In this document: positions 8,371 to 15,384 of the stretch, piece after piece
Position numbering within the stretch: position 1 is the stretch's first letter
Layout: each line of letters opens with the position of its first letter
DNA from: Candidatus Saccharimonadia bacterium
Lineage (GTDB): Bacteria; Patescibacteriota; Saccharimonadia; Saccharimonadales; UBA4665
Length of the DNA: 25,673 bases
Assembly (NCBI GenBank): GCA_023268595.1
Contig: JALQUD010000006.1
Coordinates: forward strand, 1 to 25,673
Reading direction: 5' to 3'
Notes under the pieces: model-generated
The model's database searches: none
Told to the model about the DNA's origin: nothing
What the model saw: only the letters and a program-made list of their open reading frames with translations
Program-made: the position numbers and the translations under genes

Positions 8371-8400
8371 TTGAACCGGTCCGGATGGATGGCGTATACT
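8371..8400 (+). promoter_or_regulatory. Promoter of the winged-helix gene
   Basis: TTGAAC (8371-8376), an 18-bp spacer and TATACT (8395-8400). The predicted start near 8407 leaves a leader of about 75 nt before ATG 8482. A 9-codon open frame starts at ATG 8413 in this leader, with no support for being real. Confidence 0.65.
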
Positions 8401-8481
8401 ACACGTTGTCCTAATGACATCGCGCACTATCCGTGCACATTGATTACAAACGATTGCTAACGACATGGAACGTATACGCTT

Positions 8482-8811
8482 ATGCTAGACATCTTCATCA
8501 CTTCGCGGGTCCGCCGCAAAATCATCGTCATCTACGCCAAATATCCCGACTTCAAAACGCACGTCCGTGGTCTGGCCAAACTTATAAAAGAGGACGCCGG
8601 CAACATCCAGCGTGAGCTCAAACGGCTTGAGAAAGCCGGCTTCCTGATAAGCGAGAAGCAGGGCAACACCAAGATCTACCACACCAATAAGCAGTTCGTG
8701 ATCTTCAAGGAACTGCAGAGCATCGTCCTGAAGTCTCAGCGCACCGCCGCCGCCAAGAAGGCCGGTTCCACAGCTGCCGCCGTTGGTAACGGCATCAAAG
8801 TCTCACCGTAA
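8482..8811 (+). CDS. Small winged helix-turn-helix DNA-binding protein
   Basis: The 109 residues form an ArsR/MarR-like winged helix: FITSRVRRKIIVIYAKYPDFKTHVRGLAKLI, recognition region AGNIQRELKRLEKAGFLISEK, then the wing GNTKIYHTNKQF. This is followed by a helix and an Ala/Lys-rich tail (RTAAAKKAGSTAAAV). The size and the 'RELKRLEKAGFL' pattern are typical of small transcription regulators; no ligand-binding Cys motif is present. It has its own promoter and a terminator right after it. The target is unknown; the divergent priA gene is one candidate by position only. Confidence 0.85.
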   Translation: MLDIFITSRVRRKIIVIYAKYPDFKTHVRGLAKLIKEDAGNIQRELKRLEKAGFLISEKQGNTKIYHTNKQFVIFKELQSIVLKSQRTAAAKKAGSTAAAVGNGIKVSP

Positions 8812-8829
8812 GCGTTTCGTTCCGATGTC

Positions 8830-8863
8830 ATATAAAAAGCCCTCGATTGAGGGCTTTTTATAT
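8830..8863. terminator. Bidirectional intrinsic terminator
   Basis: ATATAAAAAGCCCTC (8830-8844) and GAGGGCTTTTTATAT (8849-8863) pair perfectly over 15 bp around a GATT loop, with T-runs on both strands. It can end the winged-helix gene (+) and the convergent membrane-protein gene (-). Confidence 0.92.
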
Positions 8864-8939
8864 CGTAGAAGGTATAAACTTTGCTGAAACATAGTTAAGT
8901 GAGAGAAAGCATACGGTAGCCATCGTGGAAGGGTGGGGC

Positions 8940-8985
8940 GGCCGGATGGCGGTCTGGCGTGAGCCAGCCATGGTGCCATCCGGCC
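8940..8985. repeat. Long GC-rich hairpin downstream of the membrane-protein gene
   Basis: GGCCGGATGGC (8940-8950) and GCCATCCGGCC (8975-8985) are perfect 11-bp inverted repeats. Inside, CTGGC-GTGA-GCCAG (8954-8967) makes a second stem. It begins 9 bases past the stop codon of the minus-strand gene but has no U-tract, so it more likely stabilises the mRNA 3' end than terminates. Confidence 0.65.
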
Positions 8986-8993
8986 GGCCGTTC

Positions 8994-9578
8994 CTACTTG
9001 TTGCAGGGTCTCTCGTTGGCTACCCGGGTCAGGAAGGAATGTCCGCAGGCGTTGCGAACCTGGTTGATTCCGCCCTTGTTCATGGTCTTTTGCGAAAAAC
9101 TCGAGCCTTCGTCCTCGATGTTGGCGTAGCCGTCGTCGGTCGCAGTAAGAATCTGTACATACTGCTCCATCTGACTGTCGTTGCGCGGATGATAGCTCAG
9201 GCTGAACTGCTCAGGGTCAATCTCCCGAATGTCCTGCCAGGTCTGGTCGTTTGACGGGTTGAGCCTGTCGGATTGCGTGTACAGGGCCGCGAACCAGTGG
9301 CTGCCGCCCTTTTTGGTACAGACGATCTTTCCTTCCTGCAGGCTGTCCGACTCGGTTTCGATGACCAGTAGCGGCTGATTCGCTGCACACTCCTTGCCAC
9401 CGAAGGCGTTCTGGAGCTGTTCGAGCTGACCATCCTTACCGTATTGGCCGTTGTTGACGTCAGGGATGTAATCGAAGACGATCAAACAAAAGACTACGAG
9501 TATGGCCAGGACGATGAGCATCCGTGTGGCAGTCTTCTTGCGCTTCTGTCCGCGGTTGAACTTCTCAAGGCTGCTCAT
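8994..9578 (-). CDS. Single-pass membrane protein of unknown function
   Basis: The 194 residues start with a basic cytoplasmic segment (MSSLEKFNRGQKRKKTATR), then one membrane helix (MLIVLAILVVFCLIVF, about 20-35), then an extracytoplasmic domain of about 155 residues. That domain has four cysteines (in GGKECAAN, KIVCTKK, RNACGH, ERPCNK) that could form disulfides. No lipobox and no known domain are seen. ATG 9578 has a Shine-Dalgarno (AAAAGGAAG) six bases upstream, and a near-consensus promoter lies about 85 bp further up. I do not recognise the family. Confidence 0.85.
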   Translation of the reverse strand: MSSLEKFNRGQKRKKTATRMLIVLAILVVFCLIVFDYIPDVNNGQYGKDGQLEQLQNAFGGKECAANQPLLVIETESDSLQEGKIVCTKKGGSHWFAALYTQSDRLNPSNDQTWQDIREIDPEQFSLSYHPRNDSQMEQYVQILTATDDGYANIEDEGSSFSQKTMNKGGINQVRNACGHSFLTRVANERPCNK

Positions 9579-9636
9579 GAGCTGCTTCCTTTTCGGAGAT
9601 GGTAGGGGTGCGAGTGTGAAAGTACGCTTTCTCTCA

Positions 9637-9660
9637 GTAGTCCACCTACAAGGGGTCTAC
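9637..9660. promoter_or_regulatory. Imperfect palindrome at the start site of the membrane-protein gene
   Basis: GTAGTCC (9637-9643) faces GGTCTAC (9654-9660), six of seven positions pairing, just downstream of the -10 box on the minus strand. It could be an operator or a 5' hairpin. Confidence 0.3.
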
Positions 9661-9667
9661 ACTATTA

Positions 9668-9696
9668 ATTATACAACATTTATGCTTATAGTGCAA
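9668..9696 (-). promoter_or_regulatory. Near-consensus promoter of the membrane-protein gene
   Basis: On the reverse strand, TTGCAC (9696 to 9691), a 17-bp spacer and TATAAT (9673 to 9668). It is a good sigma70-type match and implies a leader of about 80 nt. Confidence 0.8.
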
Positions 9697-9730
9697 TATC
9701 TCTTCATTCGGTGCGGCGCTGGAAAATCGC

Positions 9731-9790
9731 CGTGGTGAAGTATGCTGCACATTGGCGTATCTGTAAGAGTGTGAAGTGTACTTCACCACG
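9731..9790. repeat. 12-bp inverted repeat between divergent promoters
   Basis: CGTGGTGAAGTA (9731-9742) and TACTTCACCACG (9779-9790) are perfect inverted repeats 36 bp apart, in the 344-bp gap between the membrane-protein gene and rpsU. The second arm also joins a smaller palindrome GAAGT-GT-ACTTC (9773-9784). Confidence 0.6.
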
Positions 9791-9821
9791 AACCATCCGC
9801 GCGGCTGGGGGAACCATCCGC
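9790..9821. repeat. GAACCATCCGC direct repeat upstream of rpsU
   Basis: GAACCATCCGC occurs at 9790-9800 and again at 9811-9821, start to start 21 bp, which is two helical turns. The pair lies about 65 bp upstream of the rpsU -35 box, so it may bind an activator or other DNA-binding protein. Confidence 0.5.
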
Positions 9822-9884
9822 ATGGCCAGAGGCGCGACTTGATATGAGCATTGGAGGCCGGGAAAGGCCAACAGATACGGAGTG

Positions 9885-9913
9885 TTGCAAAAACTCCGGT
9901 GGTGGGGTACAAT
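9885..9913 (+). promoter_or_regulatory. Promoter of rpsU
   Basis: TTGCAA (9885-9890), a 17-bp spacer and TACAAT (9908-9913), nine bases before ATG 9923. The leader would be only about 2-4 nt, and no Shine-Dalgarno is present. Confidence 0.75.
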
Positions 9914-9922
9914 CAACGAGCA

Positions 9923-10138
9923 ATGATACAAGTTACACGCAAAGACTCTAAAGAATCCTTCGAGAACCTGCTGCGCCGTTTCAACCGGAAAGTACAGCAG
10001 TCTGGTACCGTGGCCGCCGTCAAGGGTAACCAGTACTTCGAGAAGCCAATCAGCAAGCGTGACCGCCGCAAGAAGGCGATCATCCGTACTGCCCGCAAGG
10101 CAGCTAAGATCCGTAAGATCAAGCTGGGACAACGCTAG
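9923..10138 (+). CDS. rpsU: 30S ribosomal protein S21
   Basis: The 71-residue protein has the S21 signature: MIQVTRKDSKESFENLLRRF, then FEKPISKRDRRKKAIIR and a basic C-terminus. S21 sits on the 30S platform near the anti-Shine-Dalgarno and aids initiation. The frame is open upstream to 9851, but those 24 residues are not S21-like and the promoter's -10 box lies inside them, so ATG 9923 is the start. It is of interest that the message of a protein linked to Shine-Dalgarno use itself appears to lack one. Confidence 0.95.
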   Translation: MIQVTRKDSKESFENLLRRFNRKVQQSGTVAAVKGNQYFEKPISKRDRRKKAIIRTARKAAKIRKIKLGQR

Positions 10139-10159
10139 ACTGATGCACCAAGGTGCCGG

Positions 10160-10205
10160 AATGGACCGTACCAGGGAGAGATCCACGAGTACGGTTCATT
10201 TTAGT
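10160..10205 (+). terminator. Probable terminator after rpsU
   Basis: AATGGACCGTAC (10160-10171) pairs with GTACGGTTCATT (10189-10200) over 12 positions with one G:U, followed by TTTAGTTTG. The loop is long (17 nt) and the T-run interrupted, so termination may be partial and feed yqeY. Confidence 0.55.
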
Positions 10206-10287
10206 TTGTAAAGAAACTTTGTAAATGAACCGCGTCAGCCGACGCTACGCCAACCATAACATGACGATTCAGGAGATCGATGGGGAC

Positions 10288-10758
10288 ATGATGGAAGACA
10301 AGATCAACCAGGACCTAAAACAGGCCATGCTTGCCAAAGAGACGCTTACGGTGACCGTGTTGCGTTCGATCAAGAGCGCCTTCACGTATGCCAAAGTGGC
10401 ACCCGGCGGCGCCGGTCAGGACGCGGTCATGACCGATGACGAGGTCATGGCCATACTGGCCAAAGAAGCCAAGAAGCGCCAGGAAAGTGCCGATAGCTAC
10501 GTCAAAGCAGGCTCCACTGAGCGGGCCGAGGCGGAACTGGCGGAGAAAGCCATCATCGAAGCCTATCTGCCAGCCAAGCTGACCGCCGAGGAATTGGCGT
10601 CGGTCGTCGACGAAGTCGTGAGTGGTATGGGCGAAGTCTCGCCGCAGGCCATGGGGCAGGTGATCGGCCAGGTCAAAGCACGGGTCGGTACGGCCGCCGA
10701 TGGCGGTGATATCGCCCAGGCCGTCAAAGCCCGGCTGCAGCAAGGGGCCGGCCAATGA
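10288..10758 (+). CDS. yqeY: GatB/YqeY domain protein
   Basis: The 156-residue protein begins MMEDKINQDLKQAMLAKETLTVTVLRSIKSAF, the standard YqeY start, followed by the helical region VMAILAKEAKKRQESADSYVKAGS and the C-terminal tail domain typical of GatB/YqeY (PQAMGQVIGQVKARVG...GGDIAQAVKARL). The family is related to the tRNA-binding tail of the GatB amidotransferase subunit; its own role is not settled. Met 10288 or 10291 is chosen by family alignment; upstream ATGs at 10225 and 10261 would add residues that do not align. AGGAG at 10271-10275 is a distant Shine-Dalgarno. The stop codon overlaps the adk start (ATGA). Confidence 0.88.
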   Translation: MMEDKINQDLKQAMLAKETLTVTVLRSIKSAFTYAKVAPGGAGQDAVMTDDEVMAILAKEAKKRQESADSYVKAGSTERAEAELAEKAIIEAYLPAKLTAEELASVVDEVVSGMGEVSPQAMGQVIGQVKARVGTAADGGDIAQAVKARLQQGAGQ

Positions 10759-11300
10759 TCCTGTTCTTTGGTCCCCCAGGCTCCGGTAAAAGCATCCAGG
10801 GCCGCTTGTTGGTAGAGCGTAACGGCTGGCAATGGTTGTCGACCGGGCAGATGTTCCGTGACTCGCAGGATCCGGAAGTGCTCAAACGCCTGGCTACCGG
10901 CGAACTGATAGATGATGACATGACCAACCGCGTGGTCAACGAAGCGTTGGAATCGGCCGATGACGAGAACCGGGTGGTGTTGGACGGTTATCCGCGCAAC
11001 ACCGCCCAGGCAGAATGGCTGACCAGCCAATTGCCGCAGCACGACCGCCACATCCGCGCGGTCATCGTCTTTGATACGCCACAGGAAGAACTTATCCGTC
11101 GTCTGGCGGGACGCGGTCGCAGCGAAGACACACCCGAAGTCATCGAGCGGCGTATCGACATCTACCGGAAGGCTACCAAACCGGTCATCGATTATTATCA
11201 GCAACGCGACGTGCCGGTCATGACCGTTGACGCGGTCGGTAGCGTCGAGGAAGTGCACGAACGCATCCAGAAGGCAGTGGAATCATGTACACCCGCGTAA
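10755..11300 (+). CDS. adk: Adenylate kinase, short lid-less form
   Basis: Interconverts ATP + AMP and 2 ADP. In 181 residues it has the P-loop GPPGSGKS (6-13), the AMP-site LSTGQMFR (28-35), DGYPRN (77-82) and the lid-border arginines in GRGR (119-122). The sequence then goes straight to SEDTPEVIERRIDIY, so the 30-residue LID insertion and its zinc cysteines are absent, as in short-type kinases. ATG 10755 overlaps the yqeY stop by four bases, and the 3' end overlaps map by 16 bases, which points to tight translational coupling of yqeY-adk-map. Confidence 0.95.
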   Translation: MILFFGPPGSGKSIQGRLLVERNGWQWLSTGQMFRDSQDPEVLKRLATGELIDDDMTNRVVNEALESADDENRVVLDGYPRNTAQAEWLTSQLPQHDRHIRAVIVFDTPQEELIRRLAGRGRSEDTPEVIERRIDIYRKATKPVIDYYQQRDVPVMTVDAVGSVEEVHERIQKAVESCTPA

Positions 11301-12049
11301 AGACCCAATCAGAACAGCAGGCCATGCGTGATAGCGGCCGGATGCTGGCCGACACGCTCAACCTGCTCAAGCGCGAGCTGGAGCCGGGTATGACTACCAA
11401 GCAGTTGGCCGACATGGCTGCCAAGGAGCTCAAGGCACTTGGCGCCGAGGCACCGTTCCTGGGGTATGGTAATCCAGGTTTTCCGGATGTGATCTGTATC
11501 TCAGTCAACGAACAGGTCGTCCATGGCGTCCCGGGTGCCCGGGTCATCGAGTCAGGCGACATCGTCAGCCTGGACTTCGGGGTGCGTTACAAAGGTATGA
11601 CGACCGATTCGGCACTGAGCGTCATCGCCGGTGGCAAGCCTAAGCAACAGCGCCATGCCGAGCTGGTGGAATTCACCGAGAAGGCCATGCTGGCCGGCGT
11701 GGCCGTGTTGCAGGAAGGCGTGCGGACCGGTGACATCGGTGCCGCCGTACAGATAGTCCTGGACCGTAAGCGCTATGGTATCGTGCGCGACCTGGTGGGC
11801 CACGGCGTAGGCCATCACTTGCATGAGGATCCGAACATCCCGAACTACGGCCGGCCAGGTTCCGGACCGGAACTGCATGCCGGTATGACCATCGCCATCG
11901 AGCCGATGGCTACGTTGGGTGGCGAAGCCGTCTACGTGGGCGACGACGATTGGACCATCCTGACGCGCGACGGCTCATGGGCGGCACATTTTGAGCACAC
12001 CGTGCTGATAACCGAAGACGGTGCCGAAATTCTGACCGACCGCGGTTAG
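11285..12049 (+). CDS. map: Methionine aminopeptidase, type I
   Basis: Removes the initiator methionine after deformylation. The 254-residue protein has the pita-bread fold signature with all expected active-site residues: His80 (VVHGVP), metal ligands Asp97 (LDFGV), Asp108, His173 (GHGVG), Glu206 (IEP) and Glu237 (FEH), plus His180 (LHEDP). There is no N-terminal extension. The start overlaps the 3' end of adk by 16 bases. Together with def and fmt in this window, it completes the N-terminal methionine cycle. The adk-map pairing is an old gene order, seen in the ribosomal-protein operons of many bacteria. Confidence 0.96.
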   Translation: MYTRVKTQSEQQAMRDSGRMLADTLNLLKRELEPGMTTKQLADMAAKELKALGAEAPFLGYGNPGFPDVICISVNEQVVHGVPGARVIESGDIVSLDFGVRYKGMTTDSALSVIAGGKPKQQRHAELVEFTEKAMLAGVAVLQEGVRTGDIGAAVQIVLDRKRYGIVRDLVGHGVGHHLHEDPNIPNYGRPGSGPELHAGMTIAIEPMATLGGEAVYVGDDDWTILTRDGSWAAHFEHTVLITEDGAEILTDRG

Positions 12050-12108
12050 GCTGCGGATGCCCGTGGAGCATATTCTGGTACGGGTAGTCATCTATTTGTT
12101 TCCAGCCC

Positions 12109-12125
12109 GGGTAAGTTACTTGCCC
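12109..12125. repeat. Small hairpin over the ftsA promoter -35
   Basis: GGGTAAGT-T-ACTTGCCC (one T:G pair) spans 12109-12125 and overlaps the TTGCCC -35 box. It could be an operator-like palindrome. Confidence 0.3.
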
Positions 12126-12149
12126 ACACCTTAGCATAGGCGGTATACT
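12120..12149 (+). promoter_or_regulatory. Promoter of ftsA
   Basis: TTGCCC (12120-12125), an 18-bp spacer and TATACT (12144-12149). The -10 box is exactly six bases before ATG 12156, the spacing seen at leaderless starts elsewhere in the window. A second TATACT lies at 12163-12168. Confidence 0.6.
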
Positions 12150-12155
12150 GACGCT

Positions 12156-12224
12156 ATGCGTATATACTCAGTAACCGGACGGACACTTGGAACCGTCCAG
12201 AACCACCGGCAGGTCCGCGCATGA
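12156..12224 (+). CDS. Possible 22-residue leader peptide of ftsA
   Basis: ATG 12156 opens a frame of 22 codons starting MRIYSVTG and ending QVRA, with TGA at 12222-12224. The stop overlaps the ftsA ATG (12221) as ATGA. The frame lies six bases from a -10 box, so it could be translated from a leaderless message and pass ribosomes to ftsA, which has only a weak Shine-Dalgarno (CAGGT). A hairpin GGACGG/CCGTCC lies within it. No homology is known; the evidence is only position and overlap. Confidence 0.4.
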   Translation: MRIYSVTGRTLGTVQNHRQVRA

Positions 12225-13456
12225 GTTCGGACAATCTGCAACATTTCGTAGGACTCGATATCGGCAGCTCGGCTGTGCGCTGCGTAGTCGGCACGCTTAA
12301 CCAGGCTGAGTCACGTCCGGCGGTCATCGGCCACGGCAGCGCCCCCAACCACGGGATGCGCAAGGGTGTGGTGGTCCAGATCGATGATGTGGCCGAGGCG
12401 ATCGTGCAGGCGGTCACCGAAGCGGAGCGTGTGGCGGGCATGCAGGTCACCCGGGCGACGCTGAACATCAACGGCCCGTTGGTCAACGGCATCAATTCGC
12501 GTGGCGTCATCGCCATCGCCGGCTCCAACCGCGAGATAACCGATGATGACCGGGCGCGCGTCGAAGAAGCCGCTACCGTCGTCAAACTGCCGCCTAATTA
12601 TGAGATCATCCAGGTATTCGCCAAGAATTATTCCATCGATGGCCAGCCGAACATCAAGGATCCGGTCGGTATGCATGGCGTGCGGCTGGAGGTCGATACG
12701 CACATCGTTTCGGCACCGTCGCCAAGTATCCGCAACCTGAACATGGCACTGGGCAAGGCGCAGATTGGAACCGACAACATGGTCGTATCCAGTCTGGCTG
12801 CCGCCGAAGCGGTCCTGACCCGCCAGCAGAAGGAAGCCGGCACCGTCCTGTTGGACATCGGTGCAGGTACGACCAACCTGGTGGTGGTCGAGGATGGTGA
12901 GGTCCAACACGTGGCCGTACTACCGATCGGCGGTTCACACCTGACTAATGACCTGGCTATCGGCCTCAAGACCGACCTGGACGTGGCCGACAAGGTCAAG
13001 CTGGAACACGCTTCACTGGGTCACAGCGGTGCCGCCAAGAAGGGTGTGGTCTATGTGGAGCATGACAAGCAGAAGCACGCTTTCAAGGCCTCTGACGTCT
13101 ATCTGATCACCGAGGCACGCATCGAGGAGCTGTTCGAGTACGTCGATAAGGAACTGCAGCGCATCCGCCGTTCCAAGAAGCTGCCCGGTGGCGTAGTGCT
13201 GGTAGGTGGCACCTCCAAGCTGCCGCACATGGCCGATTTCGCCCGCGAACAGTTGGAGCTGTCGGCCCGTATCGGCAAGCTGCAACCTTTGGAAGGTCTG
13301 CTCGACACCGTCGACGATCCGGCCTATGCCACGGCCGTGGGCCTGATGGTGCTGGATATGCTCATGCCGGCCGCGGGAGGCCAGGGCGACCATCATTCGT
13401 TCATGGGTGAAGCCGCTGGCACGTTCGACAAGCTGCTTGGCTGGTTCAAGAAATGA
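12221..13456 (+). CDS. ftsA: Cell division protein FtsA
   Basis: Actin-like ATPase that tethers FtsZ filaments to the membrane. The 411-residue protein has phosphate-1 motif FVGLDIGSSAVRC (about 9-21), the 1C (SHS2) insertion, phosphate-2 LLDIGAGTTNLVV (about 210-222), and the adenosine motif VVLVGGTSKLP near the end. The last 12 residues (TFDKLLGWFKK) form the expected C-terminal amphipathic membrane-targeting helix. ftsZ follows 256 bp later under its own promoter. The residues before FVGLDIG are short, which supports ATG 12221; it overlaps the stop of a small upstream frame. Confidence 0.95.
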   Translation: MSSDNLQHFVGLDIGSSAVRCVVGTLNQAESRPAVIGHGSAPNHGMRKGVVVQIDDVAEAIVQAVTEAERVAGMQVTRATLNINGPLVNGINSRGVIAIAGSNREITDDDRARVEEAATVVKLPPNYEIIQVFAKNYSIDGQPNIKDPVGMHGVRLEVDTHIVSAPSPSIRNLNMALGKAQIGTDNMVVSSLAAAEAVLTRQQKEAGTVLLDIGAGTTNLVVVEDGEVQHVAVLPIGGSHLTNDLAIGLKTDLDVADKVKLEHASLGHSGAAKKGVVYVEHDKQKHAFKASDVYLITEARIEELFEYVDKELQRIRRSKKLPGGVVLVGGTSKLPHMADFAREQLELSARIGKLQPLEGLLDTVDDPAYATAVGLMVLDMLMPAAGGQGDHHSFMGEAAGTFDKLLGWFKK

Positions 13457-13461
13457 ACATA

Positions 13462-13486
13462 GCGCCCGGAAACGGGCGCATTATCA
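13462..13486 (+). terminator. Hairpin after ftsA, possible terminator
   Basis: GCGCCCG-GAAA-CGGGCGC (13462-13479), a perfect 7-bp stem with a GNRA loop, six bases past the stop codon. The tail (ATTATCAT) is only weakly T-rich, so termination may be incomplete. Confidence 0.55.
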
Positions 13487-13546
13487 TAAATGTATACAAA
13501 ACCGGGTGATGTCCACCCCTGTTGAGACATTATGTTGGGCAAGGTT

Positions 13547-13606
13547 GCCGGCCTGAAAGCCGGCTGAAGACCTGCCGGTTACCAAATGTGCGCACTGGGC
13601 CGGCAG
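13547..13606. repeat. Two hairpins upstream of the ftsZ promoter
   Basis: GCCGGC-CTGAAA-GCCGGC (13547-13564) and CTGCCGG (13572-13578) with CCGGCAG (13600-13606) are perfect inverted repeats. The last arm ends three bases before the ftsZ -35 box. They could affect read-through from ftsA or bind a regulator. Confidence 0.45.
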
Positions 13607-13609
13607 ACG

Positions 13610-13638
13610 TTGAACGGGTCACGTTCATGCTTTATACT
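13610..13638 (+). promoter_or_regulatory. Promoter of ftsZ
   Basis: TTGAAC (13610-13615), a 17-bp spacer and TATACT (13633-13638), giving a leader of about 68 nt. The leader carries AAGAGGGA (13696-13703) as Shine-Dalgarno ten bases before ATG 13713. Confidence 0.8.
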
Positions 13639-13712
13639 GTTGAGTAGCAAATAAGCTCAGCTATCGAGGGACGGCTGATTCTAACCAGGGATTTTAAGAG
13701 GGATACGATCGA

Positions 13713-15125
13713 ATGCCACAAGTAGAACCGCAAATTGAAACGTTCGCCAAGATCAAGGTCGTGGGTGTCGGCGGTGCCGGTGGCGCGGCGATCAACCGCA
13801 TGGTCGAGGCCGGTATCGATGGCGTGGAGTTCATCGCCATCAACACCGACGCCCAGGCATTGCACCACTCCCACGCCCAGCACAAGATCCACATCGGCCG
13901 CGATGAGACCCGTGGCCTTGGCGCCGGTGCCAACCCGTCGGTCGGTCAGAAAGCCGCCGAAGAATCATCGGAAGAGATCCGTAAGTCCCTGGAGGGCGCC
14001 GACATGGTATTCATTACCATCGGTGCCGGTGGTGGTACCGGTAGCGGTGCCGGCCACGTCGTGGCTAAGCTGGCCCGCGAAATGGGTATCCTGGTCGTCG
14101 GTTTCGCGACCAAGCCGTTCATGTTCGAAGGCGAGAAGCGCCGTAAGAACGCCGAGGAGGCTATCGCCAACCTGCGTAGCTCGGTCGACACGCTGATTAC
14201 CATCCCCAATGACAAACTGCTTCAGACCATCGACCGCAACACGCCGCTCATGGAAGCCTTCAAGGTTGCCGATGATGTACTGCGCCAGGGTGTGCAGGGC
14301 ATTTCCGACCTGATCACCGTCCACGGACTGATCAACCTGGACTTCGCCGACGTCAAAGCCGTCATGAGCAACGCCGGCAGTGCCCTGATGGGTATCGGCC
14401 GGGCCAGTGGTGAGAACCGTGCCGTATTGGCTGCCCAGCAGGCGATTGACTCGCCATTGCTTGAAGTTTCCATCGACGGCGCACGGGGTATCCTGTTCAA
14501 CGTCATCGGCGGCAACGACCTGTCGATGCACGAGATCAACATGGCCGCCGAAACTATTACCAGTGCGGCTGACCCTGATGCCAACATTATCTTCGGCGCC
14601 ACTATCAGCCCTGATATCGAGGATGAGGTAATCATCACCGTGGTGGCGACCGGCTTTGATGCTGCCTACTTTGCCAAGCAGGCTCAGAAGGCCACCGGTT
14701 TGGAGAGCGTCAGCCAGCCCACTTCCACGCTTGGCGCGGCTACGGCTGCTCCTGTGGCAGAGCCGGCCCCGGCTGCCCCAGCTGAACCGGCGGCTGCCGA
14801 TGACGGACTGGCCGGCCTGGACATGGACCTGGAACGTCCGGCCAACGACGACTTCTCATCCAAGGAGCCGATGCCGAACATCTGGTCCGTTGACGCAACG
14901 AACGACGATGACGAATACAACCGTCCGGAGCCACCGGCCTCGCCGACACCGAGCAGCACGATTACGCCCGACAATGACACGCCGTTGCGTCCGACGCCGT
15001 CCATCCTGGATGATGACGAGCCCCGCCATGGCTACACCGGCCACCTGGGTAATGACGATGACGATGAGCTGGAGAAGCCGTCGTTCCTGCGCCGCCTTGC
15101 CAAGCGCCGCAAGTCCGAAGACTAG
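13713..15125 (+). CDS. ftsZ: Cell division protein FtsZ
   Basis: Tubulin-like GTPase that forms the division ring. The 470-residue protein has the N-terminal Rossmann start KVVGVGGAGGAAINRM (16-30), the tubulin signature GGGTGSGA (106-113), and the T7 loop NLDFADVKAVM with the catalytic acidic residues. A variable linker of about 130 residues rich in Ala, Pro and Asp follows. The tail EKPSFLRR (about 454-461) matches the conserved C-terminal peptide that binds FtsA; an extra basic end (LAKRRKSED) follows, as in FtsZ proteins with a C-terminal variable region. Own promoter and terminator make it a separate transcription unit from ftsA. Confidence 0.97.
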   Translation: MPQVEPQIETFAKIKVVGVGGAGGAAINRMVEAGIDGVEFIAINTDAQALHHSHAQHKIHIGRDETRGLGAGANPSVGQKAAEESSEEIRKSLEGADMVFITIGAGGGTGSGAGHVVAKLAREMGILVVGFATKPFMFEGEKRRKNAEEAIANLRSSVDTLITIPNDKLLQTIDRNTPLMEAFKVADDVLRQGVQGISDLITVHGLINLDFADVKAVMSNAGSALMGIGRASGENRAVLAAQQAIDSPLLEVSIDGARGILFNVIGGNDLSMHEINMAAETITSAADPDANIIFGATISPDIEDEVIITVVATGFDAAYFAKQAQKATGLESVSQPTSTLGAATAAPVAEPAPAAPAEPAAADDGLAGLDMDLERPANDDFSSKEPMPNIWSVDATNDDDEYNRPEPPASPTPSSTITPDNDTPLRPTPSILDDDEPRHGYTGHLGNDDDDELEKPSFLRRLAKRRKSED

Positions 15126-15146
15126 CACACCGGACTCATCGTACGT

Positions 15147-15182
15147 AAAAAAAGACCGCCATCGTGGCGGTCCTTTTTTTTG
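15147..15182 (+). terminator. Intrinsic terminator of ftsZ
   Basis: GACCGCCA (15154-15161), loop TCG, TGGCGGTC (15165-15172), then a long T-run (15174-15181); seven A precede the stem, so it may work on both strands. Confidence 0.93.
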
Positions 15183-15249
15183 TGTGCTGGAAATAAATGG
15201 GGGTCGGTGCGTAGTGCATGTGCATCATAAGTAAAATATAATTAAAAAG

Positions 15250-15268
15250 CGTCAAAATACTATTGACG
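15250..15268. promoter_or_regulatory. Operator-like palindrome, copy 1
   Basis: CGTCAA-N7-TTGACG. The 17-bp core GTCAAAATACTATTGAC (15251-15267) differs at two positions from the sequence over the -35 box of the TrmB-like gene (18972-18990, reverse strand). The TTGACG half could serve as the -35 of a weak upstream promoter. It lies 49 bp before the strong -35 box of the 202-residue gene. Confidence 0.6.
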
Positions 15269-15316
15269 TTTTATCTGAATAAAGATACATACATGTCTTT
15301 TCTTGTTATTAGTGTA

Positions 15317-15345
15317 TTGACATAATAGAACCGAAGTGATATTAT
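15317..15345 (+). promoter_or_regulatory. Consensus-like promoter of the 202-residue gene
   Basis: TTGACA (15317-15322), a 17-bp spacer and TATTAT (15340-15345). The sequence around the -10 and start site (ATTATGCAATGCGTCCAG) resembles that of the 19041 promoter (CATAATGCTGTCCAG). Confidence 0.85.
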
Positions 15346-15384
15346 GCAATGCGTCCAGGACTCCAACCAGTGTAGGAGAATATC

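Noticed and set aside
8235..8420. Longer PriA start at 8420
   Set aside because: The added residues have no PriA similarity and the -10 box at 8245-8250 lies within them.
8413..8442. Nine-codon leader peptide before the winged-helix gene
   Set aside because: No Shine-Dalgarno, no overlap with the next gene and too short to judge.
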